Assembly (NCBI RefSeq): GCF_001730315.1
Contig: NZ_MIKC01000041.1
Location: 124,001-188,000 of the forward strand
Reading direction: 5' to 3'
Source: Enterococcus ureilyticus
GTDB lineage: Bacteria; Bacillota; Bacilli; Lactobacillales; Enterococcaceae
Length of the DNA stretch: 64,000 nt
A model generated the notes under the pieces. That model did no database searches and was not told the origin of the DNA. It worked only from the letters and a program-made list of their open reading frames with translations. A program made the position numbers and the translations under genes. Positions 17,344 through 26,185 of the stretch are shown here, piece after piece (position 1 is the stretch's first letter; the number at the start of each line of letters is the position of its first letter).

Positions 17344-18567
17344 ATGGATATTTTGATCAAACAAGCAAGATTAAGTGATAATGAAGAGTTACAGGATGTA
17401 GGGATTAAAGACGGAAAAATTGTTGCTATTTCAGGAGATTTAACGGATAAGGCTGTCACAGTAATTGAAGCTCAAGGCCGAGTTCTGATACCTGGTTTAG
17501 TAGAAAGTCACATTCACTTAGATAAAGCGCTGATTGCAGATAGAAAACCAAATAAATCAGGGACTTTACAAGAAGCAATCAAAGTGACAGCTGCTTTAAA
17601 GCCAACATTTACTGAAACTGATATTTATCATCGAGCAAAAACTGCTTTGGAAATGATTATTTCTCATGGTGTGACCGCTGTTAGAACACACGCAGAATTT
17701 GATCCAGCTCAAGGCTTTTCCGGATTTAAAACAATTATGAAACTAAAGGAAGAGTATCGAGATCTAATCGATATGCAAGTTGTCGCTTTTCCGCAAGAAG
17801 GAATTTTTAAAGCACCCGGGACAGAAAAAATGATGTATGAAGCAATGGAAATGGGGGCTGATGTTGTCGGCGGCATCCCCTATAATGATGCACCTGCGGA
17901 TAAACATATCGATTTAGTTTTTGAGATTGCTAAGAAATATGATAAAGATATTGACTTACATCAAGATTTTAGTGACGAAGCCACAGATATTTCAATAGAA
18001 TACTTGTGCAAGAAAACAATTACTGAAAACTATCAAGGGAGAGTTTCTGTAGGACACTTAACCGCACTTCATGCTTTGAAACCTGAGCGGTTAAAGGACA
18101 TTTTAGTATTGATGTCTGAAGCACAAATCAGCGTGATGGCCTTACCAGCAACAGATTTACATTTAGGTGCTAGAAATGATGCATACAATGTTAGAAGAGC
18201 TGTGACTCCTATCAGAAAACTCCGTGATGCAGGTGTTAACGTTTGCCTTGCAACAAATAATATTCGTAATGCATTTACACCTTATGGAAATGGTGATTTA
18301 ATGCAAATTGCAATGTTAGCCATTCCTGTAGGACATCTAGGGGGCGCAGATGACTTACCAACCGTTTTACCTATGATCACAGAGAATCCAGCAAAAGCAA
18401 TTGGACTCTCAAATTATGGTATTCAAGTTGGTAATAATGCGGATTTAGTTTTGTTAGATACGAAAGTCATGGCCGATGCGATCATCGATATTCCTGAACG
18501 AAATTATGTAATAAAAAACGGAAAGATCACAGTTGAAGTAAAAAAAGAAGTGACTATTTTTAAATAA
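17344..18567 (+). CDS. CodA-like amidohydrolase (cytosine deaminase family)
   Basis: A TIM-barrel metallo-hydrolase of 407 aa. Metal ligands expected from the family are visible: HxH in ESHIHLDKA (about 57), His in DLHQDFSDE (about 213) and His in GHLTALHAL (about 240). At the position of the catalytic and metal-binding Asp of E. coli CodA (GHDDVFDP), this protein has ATNNIRNAF, that is, Asn. A change of substrate or chemistry is possible. The C-terminal small beta domain (NADLVLLD) is intact. The family acts on cytosine, isoguanine, hydantoin-like and creatinine-like rings, so the substrate cannot be assigned. Operon with the upstream transporter. Confidence 0.75.
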   Translation: MDILIKQARLSDNEELQDVGIKDGKIVAISGDLTDKAVTVIEAQGRVLIPGLVESHIHLDKALIADRKPNKSGTLQEAIKVTAALKPTFTETDIYHRAKTALEMIISHGVTAVRTHAEFDPAQGFSGFKTIMKLKEEYRDLIDMQVVAFPQEGIFKAPGTEKMMYEAMEMGADVVGGIPYNDAPADKHIDLVFEIAKKYDKDIDLHQDFSDEATDISIEYLCKKTITENYQGRVSVGHLTALHALKPERLKDILVLMSEAQISVMALPATDLHLGARNDAYNVRRAVTPIRKLRDAGVNVCLATNNIRNAFTPYGNGDLMQIAMLAIPVGHLGGADDLPTVLPMITENPAKAIGLSNYGIQVGNNADLVLLDTKVMADAIIDIPERNYVIKNGKITVEVKKEVTIFK

Positions 18568-18595
18568 TCATGAACAAACAACAATCTTATGAGCA

Positions 18596-18626
18596 TTAGA
18601 AAAAAATTAGCTTTTTGTTTTTCTAA
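18596..18626 (+). terminator. weak terminator after the amidohydrolase gene
   Basis: TTAGAAAAA (18596-18604) pairs with TTTTTCTAA (18618-18626). AT-only stem, so strength is doubtful. Confidence 0.4.
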
Positions 18627-18685
18627 ACTTTCATTTAACGAAGTAACAATAATTATATTATGTAAACTAATTTTCAGATACTCCC

Positions 18686-18722
18686 GATTATTCTCAATTA
18701 AAGTATTTAATTGAGAATAATC
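18686..18722. promoter_or_regulatory. strong dyad upstream of npr
   Basis: GATTATTCTCAATTAAA (18686-18702) and its exact complement (18706-18722) form a 17-bp stem with a 3-nt loop. No T run follows, and a promoter-like TTGTTA (about 18735) lies just downstream. It may be an operator or an upstream hairpin; the function is not known. Confidence 0.45.
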
Positions 18723-18798
18723 ACTCAAATCACTTGTTATTTCATACCTTTATATGATACTCTTTATTATATAATAAATAATATTGGAGGTATATGAA

Positions 18799-20142
18799 AT
18801 GAAAGTTATCGTTTTAGGTTCATCGCATGGAGGTTATGAGGCTGTTGAAGAATTATTAAATCTACACCCAGATGCAGAAATCCAATGGTACGAAAAGGGA
18901 GATTTTATTTCATTCTTATCTTGTGGTATGCAGCTTTATCTAGAAGGAAAAGTAAAAGATGTAAACGCAGTTCGATATATGACTGGTGAAAAAATGGAAA
19001 GCAGAGGTGTGAATGTTTTTTCAAATACAGAAATCACTGCAATCAAAACAGATGCTCATCAAGTTGTAGTCAAAGATTTATTAACAGATACTGAGCGTAT
19101 TGAAAACTATGATAAATTAATTATCAGTCCAGGAGCAGTTCCATTCGAATTAGATGTACCTGGTAAAGATCTAGAAAATATTTACTTAATGCGCGGCAGA
19201 AAATGGGCAATCAAATTAAAAGCAAAAACAGTTGATCCAACTATCAATAATGTTGTTGTTATCGGAAGTGGCTATATCGGTATTGAAGCGGCCGAATCAT
19301 TTGCTAAAGCTGGTAAAAACGTAACGGTTATTGATATTTTAGACCGACCGTTAGGCGTTTATTTAGACAAAGAGTTTACTGATGTGTTAACAGAAGAAAT
19401 GGAAGCGAACAATATCAATGTAGTAACAAATGAAACAGTTCAAAGTTACAAAGGTGAGGGAACAGTCAATAAGGTAGTAACTGATAAAGCCGAGTATGAT
19501 GCTGATCTTGTCGTTGTAGCAGTGGGTGTCCGCCCTAATACAGGTTGGTTGAAAGATACATTAGACCTACATCCTAATGGACTAATCAAAACAGATGAGT
19601 ACATGCAAACAAGCGCTCCTGATGTTTTTGCTGTCGGAGATGCAACATTGATAAAATATAATCCAGGTGAAACAGAAGTCAACATTGCTCTAGCAACCAA
19701 TGCTAGAAAGCAAGGACGATTTGCAGTGAAAAATTTACTGGCGCCAGTAAAACCTTTCCCTGGTATTCAAGGATCATCTGGATTAGCTGTTTTTGACTAT
19801 AAATTTGCTTCAACAGGAATCAATGAAGAAATGGCTAAGAAGTTAAATAAAACAACTAAATCAACTTTAGTTGTTGAAGATTATTTGATGGATTTCAACC
19901 CGGATAAACAAAAGGCTTGGTTTAAATTAGTATATGATCCTGAAACAACCCAAATTCTTGGGGCACAGTTGATGTCAAAAGCTGACTTAACAGCGAACAT
20001 CAATGCGATTTCACTTGCAATCAAGGCGAAAATGACGATTGAAGACTTAGCTTATGCTGACTTTTTCTTCCAACCCTCATTTGATAAACCTTGGAATATC
20101 ATTAATACAGCTGCCCTAACAGCTTTGAAAAATGAACAATAA
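18799..20142 (+). CDS. npr: NADH peroxidase
   Basis: Reduces H2O2 to water with NADH using FAD and a cysteine sulfenic acid. The N-terminus [20 protein letters not shown], Cys42 in [13 protein letters not shown], His10, and [15 protein letters not shown] match the E. faecalis enzyme as I remember it, including the exact length of 447 aa. A TTG at 18784 is in frame, but GGAGG (18786-18790) sits between it and the ATG at 18799 with 8-nt spacing, which fixes the start. It is paralogous to nox at 12.0 kb. Together they let the cell remove O2 and H2O2 without haem catalase. It has its own terminator. Confidence 0.95.
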   Translation: MKVIVLGSSHGGYEAVEELLNLHPDAEIQWYEKGDFISFLSCGMQLYLEGKVKDVNAVRYMTGEKMESRGVNVFSNTEITAIKTDAHQVVVKDLLTDTERIENYDKLIISPGAVPFELDVPGKDLENIYLMRGRKWAIKLKAKTVDPTINNVVVIGSGYIGIEAAESFAKAGKNVTVIDILDRPLGVYLDKEFTDVLTEEMEANNINVVTNETVQSYKGEGTVNKVVTDKAEYDADLVVVAVGVRPNTGWLKDTLDLHPNGLIKTDEYMQTSAPDVFAVGDATLIKYNPGETEVNIALATNARKQGRFAVKNLLAPVKPFPGIQGSSGLAVFDYKFASTGINEEMAKKLNKTTKSTLVVEDYLMDFNPDKQKAWFKLVYDPETTQILGAQLMSKADLTANINAISLAIKAKMTIEDLAYADFFFQPSFDKPWNIINTAALTALKNEQ

Positions 20143-20150
20143 ATAATTTG

Positions 20151-20190
20151 AAAAAGTTTGCAGAGAAGTAATTTTCTGTAGACTTTTTTT
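20151..20190 (+). terminator. npr terminator
   Basis: AAAAAGTTTGCAGA pairs (with two wobble positions) with TCTGTAGACTTTTTTT across a short loop. Confidence 0.6.
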
Positions 20191-20244
20191 ATATCTTCAA
20201 AAATGGTATGATTTAGAAAATAACTAGAATTGGTGGATAAAATA

Positions 20245-20721
20245 ATGGCAATTAAATTAAAAAAAATGACTGTAACTGATTTTGAAAAATACTTATCATT
20301 TGCGATTAAAGACTATGCTCAAGATAAAATCATAGCAGGAACTTGGAATGAAGCCGACGCAATTTCATTAGCCACAAAAAGTTTTAATGAGCTTTTACCA
20401 AAAGGCAAGGATACTAATAATGAGTATCTTTATTCGATTGAAGAGGACGCTCTTGATGAAAAAGTTGGTTTTTTGTGGGTTCATATCAATAAAACGTTGC
20501 AAGACTCAAAATTCTTTATCTATGATTTCATCATATTTGATGAATTTAGGAATCAAGGTTATGGTAGACAAACCATTGCTTGTCTAGAAGAAAAAGCCAA
20601 AGAGATGGACGTTTCACAAATTGATTTACACGTTTTTGCTCATAATGAGGGAGCTATTCATTTATATGAAAAAACAGGGTTTGTAGCAACTGATATCAGC
20701 ATGTCTAAACAAATAAACTGA
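20245..20721 (+). CDS. GNAT family N-acetyltransferase
   Basis: A 158-residue acetyl-CoA-dependent acetyltransferase. The acetyl-CoA pyrophosphate loop is FRNQGYGRQTI (about 108-118), preceded by the strand FIYDFIIFDE. The C-terminal HNEGAIHLYEKTGFVATD is typical of the fold. The substrate cannot be told. The start at 20245 follows GGTGGA; an upstream TTG (20230) contains that RBS. The deaminase remnant begins right after the stop. Confidence 0.85.
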   Translation: MAIKLKKMTVTDFEKYLSFAIKDYAQDKIIAGTWNEADAISLATKSFNELLPKGKDTNNEYLYSIEEDALDEKVGFLWVHINKTLQDSKFFIYDFIIFDEFRNQGYGRQTIACLEEKAKEMDVSQIDLHVFAHNEGAIHLYEKTGFVATDISMSKQIN

Positions 20722-20740
20722 AAAGCGTCTGTTTATTTTA

Positions 20741-21097
20741 ATGGAAATCATCACTACTGGAAAAACAACAGTTTCTGAAGATCATGACCCAACAGCTCAT
20801 GCTTAAATCAATGCAATTAGAAGTGCTTGTAAAATTCTAGAAACAGCCAGTTTACCAAGAGGATACTGGCTATATTCCACTTTTGAACCTTGTCCGCTTT
20901 GTTCTGCAGCAGCTGTTTGGGCTGGTCTTGATGGTATCGTTTATGCAAATGATCCAAGATTTAAAGGTTCTTTACCAAACTGGTCGTTTATTAAATGTAG
21001 GACTATTCTTGAACAAGGTAGAGACATTCATCACGTTCAACTGATTGAAAATTTTATGCTCGATAAAATAAAAGACTATTTTACAAGGCATTTATAA
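20741..21097 (+). pseudogene. nucleoside/nucleobase deaminase, truncated and stopped at the catalytic Glu
   Basis: One continuous frame reads MEIITTGKTTVSEDHDPTAHA, TAA (20804-20806), then INAIRSACKIL and so on to TAA at 21095-21097. The family motif is HAE, so the stop codon replaces exactly the proton-shuttling Glu (GAA to TAA would be one change). The second zinc motif is intact (FEPCPLCSAAAVWAG). The first 35-40 residues with the PFGA strand are missing, and there is no RBS. It is clearly a dead gene of the guanine deaminase/tRNA-adenosine-deaminase-like family, with a fairly fresh 3' part. Confidence 0.85.
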
Positions 21098-21147
21098 AAA
21101 ACTTTTTCAATCTAAAGAAATCACAAAGGTTAGGAGTAGAAAACTCA

Positions 21148-21948
21148 ATGTACTATGCGAATGAAAATATAAAACTTTATTATGAAATTATTGGTGAGGG
21201 ACATCCTTTACTCATTCTTCACGGTTTTTCAATTGATCACAGGGGTGTGAAGGGAATTGTCGAAGAATCTATCGATCCTAATAAGTATCAGCGAATTTAT
21301 ATTGATTTACCAGGGATGGGACAGTCGCCTACTCCGACTAAAATGATCAATGCTGATGATTTAGTTACTAGTTTATTTGAATTCTTAGATTTTCTTATCG
21401 GTAATCAATCATTCTCATTGCTAGGATATTCTTACGGTGGTTATCTGTGCTTGGGGATGATGAAGAAGCTTTCCAATCAAGTAAAAAGTTTAGTCTTATT
21501 AGCTCCCGTTATAAAAGCAAATTCAGCAGATCGGACATTGCCAGAGAAACCATCAAAACAACCCCATTCATTTGAGGTTACTAATAATCCTATTTTCGAT
21601 CAATACAAACATTCAGTTGTCAATGTAACCAAAGAGGGATATGAAAGATACCTCAACGAAATTTATTGCGGACTCAATATCGGTGATCATGATTTCCAAA
21701 AGTCTTTTCAAGAGAGTGGGTATAGCTTAAGTTTCGAAAAAAGTCTTTTAGCTAATGCTATTGATTGTGACAGCTTGATTATTTTAGGAGCACAAGATAT
21801 GACAGTTGGCTTTCAAGATATTTTAAACTATAGAAGTATGTTTTCAAAAGGTAGCTTTATTATTATTGAAACGGCTGGACATAATTTACAGATAGATGAA
21901 CGGAAGCAAGTTAAAGAGCAGCTCAAACGTTTTTGGGTTGTAGATTAA
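21148..21948 (+). CDS. alpha/beta hydrolase
   Basis: A 266-residue serine hydrolase fold. The oxyanion HG is in LILHGFSIDHRG (about 24), the nucleophile elbow is GYSYGG (Ser about 94), the acid is probably Asp in ILGAQDMTVG (about 217) and the His is in ETAGHNLQ (about 243). A lid region with little similarity to anything I know lies between about 120 and 200. No signal peptide; cytoplasmic. RBS TTAGGAG. Substrate unknown. It follows the dead deaminase and is followed by 0.9 kb without an intact gene. Confidence 0.8.
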   Translation: MYYANENIKLYYEIIGEGHPLLILHGFSIDHRGVKGIVEESIDPNKYQRIYIDLPGMGQSPTPTKMINADDLVTSLFEFLDFLIGNQSFSLLGYSYGGYLCLGMMKKLSNQVKSLVLLAPVIKANSADRTLPEKPSKQPHSFEVTNNPIFDQYKHSVVNVTKEGYERYLNEIYCGLNIGDHDFQKSFQESGYSLSFEKSLLANAIDCDSLIILGAQDMTVGFQDILNYRSMFSKGSFIIIETAGHNLQIDERKQVKEQLKRFWVVD

Positions 21949-22114
21949 ATATTTTTGATACCCTGTTTTAAGAACTGAAAACTAGATAGATACTGGCTGC
22001 CAGTCGTGCACGTTATGACATAGTTTAACGAACTCAACCGACCTATGACTAAAGTGCTAAAGCACCATTTGGTAATCAGTATCACATAATTGCATCCGTT
22101 TCGACAAAACGAAC

Positions 22115-22151
22115 ACTGCTGAACTCCTTGGACAATAAAAAGTTCAGCAGT
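22115..22151 (+). terminator. probable terminator of the hydrolase gene
   Basis: A perfect 11-bp stem, ACTGCTGAACT (22115-22125) with AGTTCAGCAGT (22141-22151), followed by TATTCTTTCT. Confidence 0.5.
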
Positions 22152-22375
22152 TATTCTTTCTCGTTTTATAGGAAATAAATAAATATACCTAAAAGACTGT
22201 TTTCCTATCATAAATATAGTTGTTTTTCAAATTTTTTGATAAAAATAAACAGCTTGTTGTGGCAAACTAATCTAATAAAGAGCTATAATTTATCAAAACT
22301 AAAGAAAAAAACTGTAGAACAAATCAACAAGCAATTAAATGAAGTGACCCAAACCATAGAATAAAAACTATATCA

Positions 22376-22406
22376 GCCTATGGGCGTTGCCTTATGGTCT
22401 TTTTTA
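22376..22406 (+). terminator. terminator-like hairpin
   Basis: CCTATGGGC, GTT, GCCTTATGG folds with two single-base bulges and is followed by TCTTTTTT. There is no intact gene upstream, only a possible remnant. Confidence 0.45.
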
Positions 22407-22713
22407 ATCTGTAATGATATAAAATAAATTTCAACCTGTATAGGGGGAATCGTATTTTAAAAAAATATTCTTGTTTTTGGAGTTATTCCTATGATTGGAA
22501 TAAGATGAAAGTGATAAAAGTTTATGGTTACTAGATTCTATAGTCTAATCAGTACATCGGAAGACTCTAGGTTAGCATCAAAGGGGATGTTATTACGTAT
22601 GAATCGAAATACCAGAAAGTTTAAATAATTAGAATTCCAACTACTTTGTATAATGTATATTATGTAAACTAGAATAGAAAATAATAAAATGAATCACTAT
22701 CACCTTCACGAAC

Positions 22714-22766
22714 AAAACGAAAAATAACCATCACGTCTATTTTCACAGATGGTTATTTTTCGTTTT
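22714..22766. terminator. bidirectional terminator, probably for cls
   Basis: A perfect 19-bp stem (22714-22732 with 22748-22766) with A/T runs on both sides, about 105 bp past the cls stop. Confidence 0.75.
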
Positions 22767-22870
22767 AAAATGTTATGACAGAACCGTTAAATATAGACAT
22801 AAATATATAAATTATCAATAACACGATTATGAAAAGAAGATAATGAATCGTATCTTATTAGCTTTTCATC

Positions 22871-24331
22871 TCATAAAATTGGGGATAACAATCTTGAAAA
22901 GTTTTGTTTAAATCGTAACCAATGAGACTGTTCTTGAATAATTTTATCGGTCAACAAGGTGCTTTTGGCCATATCTTGTTCAACTATTTGAGTTAATTTC
23001 CAAGCAATTCGTGTATCGTAAATAAATGTACTCACTTCAAAATTCAATGCATAGCTTCTAATATCTTGATTGGTTGTCCCGACCATGCAGATTTCATTAT
23101 CAATAATCATCGTTTTAGCATGCAGGAAACCATTCTCGTACATATAAATCTTGATTCCTCGTTTATGCAGATAATTTGCATAATATTGTGTAGCACGATA
23201 AATAAATGGATGATCTGGCATGCATGGGATCATAATTCGAACATCAATACCAGAGCGAACGGCAATCAATAAGGCATTGATCATACTATCATCAGGTATC
23301 AAATACGGCGTTTGGATCCAAACGGATTTCTCAGCTGATAAAATCATTTTAATAAAACCGCTTTTCAAAATTTCTTCTTCAGAGTCTGGGCCATCTGAAA
23401 CAACTTGCAATGACAAATCGCCTAATTCATGATCTTCAGCAATCTGAAAATAGTTTTCTAAATAATCCATTTTATCTGTTTGAAGCTGAACCGAAGCATT
23501 CCAGTCCATAATGAAAATTTCTTGAAGTGAAAAGACTGAAGTTCCGACTAAGCGAATATGCGTATCACGCCAATAGCCAAATTTTTTACTATCACCTAAG
23601 TACTGGTCTCCAACGTTGAATCCCCCAGTCCACCCTATTTTACCATCGATCACAACGATTTTTCGATGTAAATGATAGTTTAAGCGAGTTTTACTGATCA
23701 TATTCTTCGAGGTGATAAAGGGAGTTACTTTACCACCTAAAGCAACAAATGAGGCAAAAAATTTCTTGTTTGCTCCTGGAGATCCCCACGGATCATAGAT
23801 CAAATGAACAGATACTCCCTCTTTGACTTTCTCTCCTAATATGTCTAAAAACTGATTACCAATGCGATCGTTAAAAAAAGAATAGTATTCAACGTGAACG
23901 GTTTCTTTAGCTTGGCGAATATCTTCAAATAAAGCTTCAAATTTTTCTTTGCCATCAGTATAAATGTTTAAACTATTTCGTTTGCTTAGTGGTGATGCAT
24001 CCATATTTCTAAAATATTTATTCAGGACACGTGCATCGGTTAATAAATTGATATCTAATTTTCCGTCAGACTTTAGATTATCTTGATCAACCATTCTTTT
24101 GATTTCAGAAATTTTTTCTTTGTCATGGGCTGTTAGGTTAAAAACTTTTTGCCCATTGATTCCTCTGCCACAAAATATATAAATGATAAAGCCAATCCCA
24201 GGTAAAAATAATAACGTCATAATCCACGCTAAAACACTTGAAATACTTCGTGGTTTCCTAAAAACAGTGATCAGTGCTGCTGTTGTATTTAATAACAATA
24301 AACCAACAAGTATGAAGATAAAAATTTGCAT
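22871..24331 (-). CDS. cls: cardiolipin synthase
   Basis: Membrane enzyme that condenses two phosphatidylglycerols to cardiolipin. Two N-terminal membrane helices (about 3-20 and 31-53) precede two phospholipase-D motifs: HLHRKIVVIDGKIGWTGGFN (about 220) and HAKTMIIDNEICMVGTTN (about 402). At 486 aa it is a normal bacterial Cls. RBS GGGAGAAATG precedes the start. The order cls next to a UPF0316 gene is as in E. faecalis as I recall. In enterococci this enzyme is also linked to daptomycin susceptibility. Confidence 0.94.
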   Translation of the reverse strand: MQIFIFILVGLLLLNTTAALITVFRKPRSISSVLAWIMTLLFLPGIGFIIYIFCGRGINGQKVFNLTAHDKEKISEIKRMVDQDNLKSDGKLDINLLTDARVLNKYFRNMDASPLSKRNSLNIYTDGKEKFEALFEDIRQAKETVHVEYYSFFNDRIGNQFLDILGEKVKEGVSVHLIYDPWGSPGANKKFFASFVALGGKVTPFITSKNMISKTRLNYHLHRKIVVIDGKIGWTGGFNVGDQYLGDSKKFGYWRDTHIRLVGTSVFSLQEIFIMDWNASVQLQTDKMDYLENYFQIAEDHELGDLSLQVVSDGPDSEEEILKSGFIKMILSAEKSVWIQTPYLIPDDSMINALLIAVRSGIDVRIMIPCMPDHPFIYRATQYYANYLHKRGIKIYMYENGFLHAKTMIIDNEICMVGTTNQDIRSYALNFEVSTFIYDTRIAWKLTQIVEQDMAKSTLLTDKIIQEQSHWLRFKQNFSRLLSPIL

Positions 24332-24526
24332 CAGATTTCATTTCTCCCTTAAATTACGTAGTATATTGATTATAGCAAAAACTATTGATTCATCCAACAA
24401 ATAACGATAGCTAAAAAGTTGGTAATCAGTATTCAACGATTTCATTTAATTTTAGCTTTCCCTATTCTAATTCTTCCAATCTTGTACTATAATATGCTGA
24501 TACTTGGAAAAGAGGGATTAATAAAA

Positions 24527-25060
24527 ATGGATATCAAAATGCTTCTTACAATATTTGTAGTTAACTTTTCTTATATTACGTTAAATACGATCCGTTTTAT
24601 GCTGACTATGAAAGGGTATCGTTTGATTGCGCCACTAGTTAGTATGGCTGAAATAACTATTTATGTCTTAGGCCTTAGCATGGTTCTTAATCGTTTAGAT
24701 AATCCACTAAATTTGGTTGTTTATGCTTTAGGGTACGCTGTTGGGATTAGTGTGGGCATCAAAATCGAAGATTATTTGGCCCTGGGTTATATCATGGTTA
24801 CAGCCATCCTCCCCTCTTCCACTGAGCAACTGAATTTACCGGAAATTTTACGTGATCATGGGTATGGTGTCACACAAAGCTTTGGTGAAGGTCGTGAGGG
24901 CGAACGAATGATATTAGAGATTCTTTCACCGCGCAAAAATGAACGTAGCCTTTATAAACTAATCAATGAAAAAGAGCCTAGAGCTTTTATTATCTCGTAT
25001 GAACCCAAGTTTATTTCCGGTGGTTTTTGGACTAAAAAGGTTCGTAAAAGAAATACCTAA
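24527..25060 (+). CDS. UPF0316 family membrane protein (DUF2179-like)
   Basis: A 177-residue protein with three N-terminal membrane helices (about 4-22, 35-55, 60-80) and a cytoplasmic C-terminal domain. The family pattern LNTIRFMLTMKGYRLIAPLV and the Gly-rich YALGYAVGISVGIKIED are clear. A longer frame begins at 24419, but the ATG at 24527 follows AGAGGGAT, and TATAAT at 24489-24494 provides a -10, so the shorter form is preferred. The function of the family is not established. Confidence 0.88.
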   Translation: MDIKMLLTIFVVNFSYITLNTIRFMLTMKGYRLIAPLVSMAEITIYVLGLSMVLNRLDNPLNLVVYALGYAVGISVGIKIEDYLALGYIMVTAILPSSTEQLNLPEILRDHGYGVTQSFGEGREGERMILEILSPRKNERSLYKLINEKEPRAFIISYEPKFISGGFWTKKVRKRNT

Positions 25061-25109
25061 TCAACTAACGTCTCTTCACTTTTAATACATCAAGAGACGT
25101 TAGTTGATT
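25059..25109 (+). terminator. terminator of the UPF0316 gene
   Basis: TCAACTAACGTCTCTT (25061-25076) pairs with 25092-25107, extended by AA/TT, followed by TTTTC. Confidence 0.75.
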
Positions 25110-25146
25110 TTCAAGTTTAAAGTTTACATAATAAATTTATTGTAAC

Positions 25147-26106
25147 TTAAAACTTGAAATACTGAATAGATTTCTGATCTGGAAAACAAGTAGTAAAGAG
25201 AATACTATAGCATTGCATTTTATAATATTCACGTTGATTAACATCTTCAATTGTTCCCCACAATAAGTTCAATTCTACTTTTAGTTTATCCAAAGTATGT
25301 TGGGTTTCTCTTGAAATTTCGATAGTATCCAAACAAACTGCTGTTAATGATAATTGCCCATCCGCACCTCTTAGCAGATCTTCCGTTGTTAACAGCGCTT
25401 CTTCGAAAATAGTTTGTTTTCTTACTCTAGATGGATTTCGCTTAACGGATCGAATCACTTTTTGAATTTGAGTGATAAAATAATTGATATCCACATCGCC
25501 AATGAGACGTTGTAACTGATTAAACTGTTCAGGAAGTACTTGTCTTTTTGAGAGTATGTTGAAATAGTTTGCAAAGTCTAATGGAATCAAGTCGTCTTGG
25601 TATATAGAGACAAATTGTAATGCGCTGTTTCCTGCCTCTCTTTTGCGAAAAAGTGGAAAATTATCTGAAGAAGATACAACGCCAAAAAAATATTCTTTTT
25701 GTTCTTCTTCAAAAAACAACCTCCATAACCATTGCCCAAAAATAAAATAATTCGTTTGTAAGCTACTTTCATTTGTCAGGATTTGCAATGTATTTATTAT
25801 TGAATGAGGAATTTGTATATTTTTTTCTGTGGAATAGATAGGAAATGTTAAAGTATATCTTCTATTTTTTCGTTCCACTAGACCATACTTGATTAATTTA
25901 TCTAAATATAATTCTATGTTGTCATCAGTGGGAATAGTTGCTTTTATTTGGCGTAAAATAATTTCTGTATCTTTATGATCAAAAAGATAACGCACTATTT
26001 TTTTGAATAAAGGATCGAAAATAATGTTATCAAACTTGCTATCAAATTTTTTTGCTGAAAAATAATAGGTCGTATTTGTCACGGTCCACTCACTCTTTCT
26101 GTACAT
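25147..26106 (-). CDS. DUF1803-like protein, function unknown
   Basis: A 319-residue soluble protein. Residues about 25-90 look like a winged-helix unit: LFKKIVRYLFDHKDTEIILR, then LDKLIKYGLVERKNRRYTLT. This resembles the N-terminus of DUF1803 proteins that I recall next to ppaC in streptococci. The rest (about 100-319) is unfamiliar and has no membrane segment. The ATG at 26106 lacks an RBS; a GTG at 26082 (VTNTTYYFSAKK) is an alternative start. It lies downstream of the ppaC terminator and may be transcribed by read-through or by its own weak promoter. Confidence 0.55.
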   Translation of the reverse strand: MYRKSEWTVTNTTYYFSAKKFDSKFDNIIFDPLFKKIVRYLFDHKDTEIILRQIKATIPTDDNIELYLDKLIKYGLVERKNRRYTLTFPIYSTEKNIQIPHSIINTLQILTNESSLQTNYFIFGQWLWRLFFEEEQKEYFFGVVSSSDNFPLFRKREAGNSALQFVSIYQDDLIPLDFANYFNILSKRQVLPEQFNQLQRLIGDVDINYFITQIQKVIRSVKRNPSRVRKQTIFEEALLTTEDLLRGADGQLSLTAVCLDTIEISRETQHTLDKLKVELNLLWGTIEDVNQREYYKMQCYSILFTTCFPDQKSIQYFKF

Positions 26107-26115
26107 TAAATAAAA

Positions 26116-26158
26116 TAAAACTACAGCTGGAGTAATTAAGACGCCACCTGTAGTTTAT
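26116..26158 (-). terminator. ppaC terminator
   Basis: On the - strand AAACTACAG...CTGTAGTTT closes a loop that also pairs internally, followed by TTATTTTATTT. Confidence 0.65.
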
Positions 26159-26185
26159 TTAAAAGGCTAAATCAAATGTAACTTT

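Larger units (their letters stand above)
21949..22870. other. gene-poor 0.9 kb between the hydrolase and cls
   Basis: No intact gene found on either strand. It contains three hairpins (22115-22151, 22376-22406, 22714-22766), given separately. An open but start-less frame ends with SKLKKKTVEQINKQLNEVTQ at TAA 22362-22364, 11 nt before the second hairpin, and could be the tail of a decayed gene. A 12-codon ATG frame (MNHYHLHEQNEK, from about 22690) has no RBS. Confidence 0.5.

Noticed and set aside
22640-22712. Short - strand GTG frame behind GAAGGTGATA next to the cls terminator
   Set aside because: Spacing is too tight and the frame is 18 codons of ordinary AT-rich sequence; no promoter.
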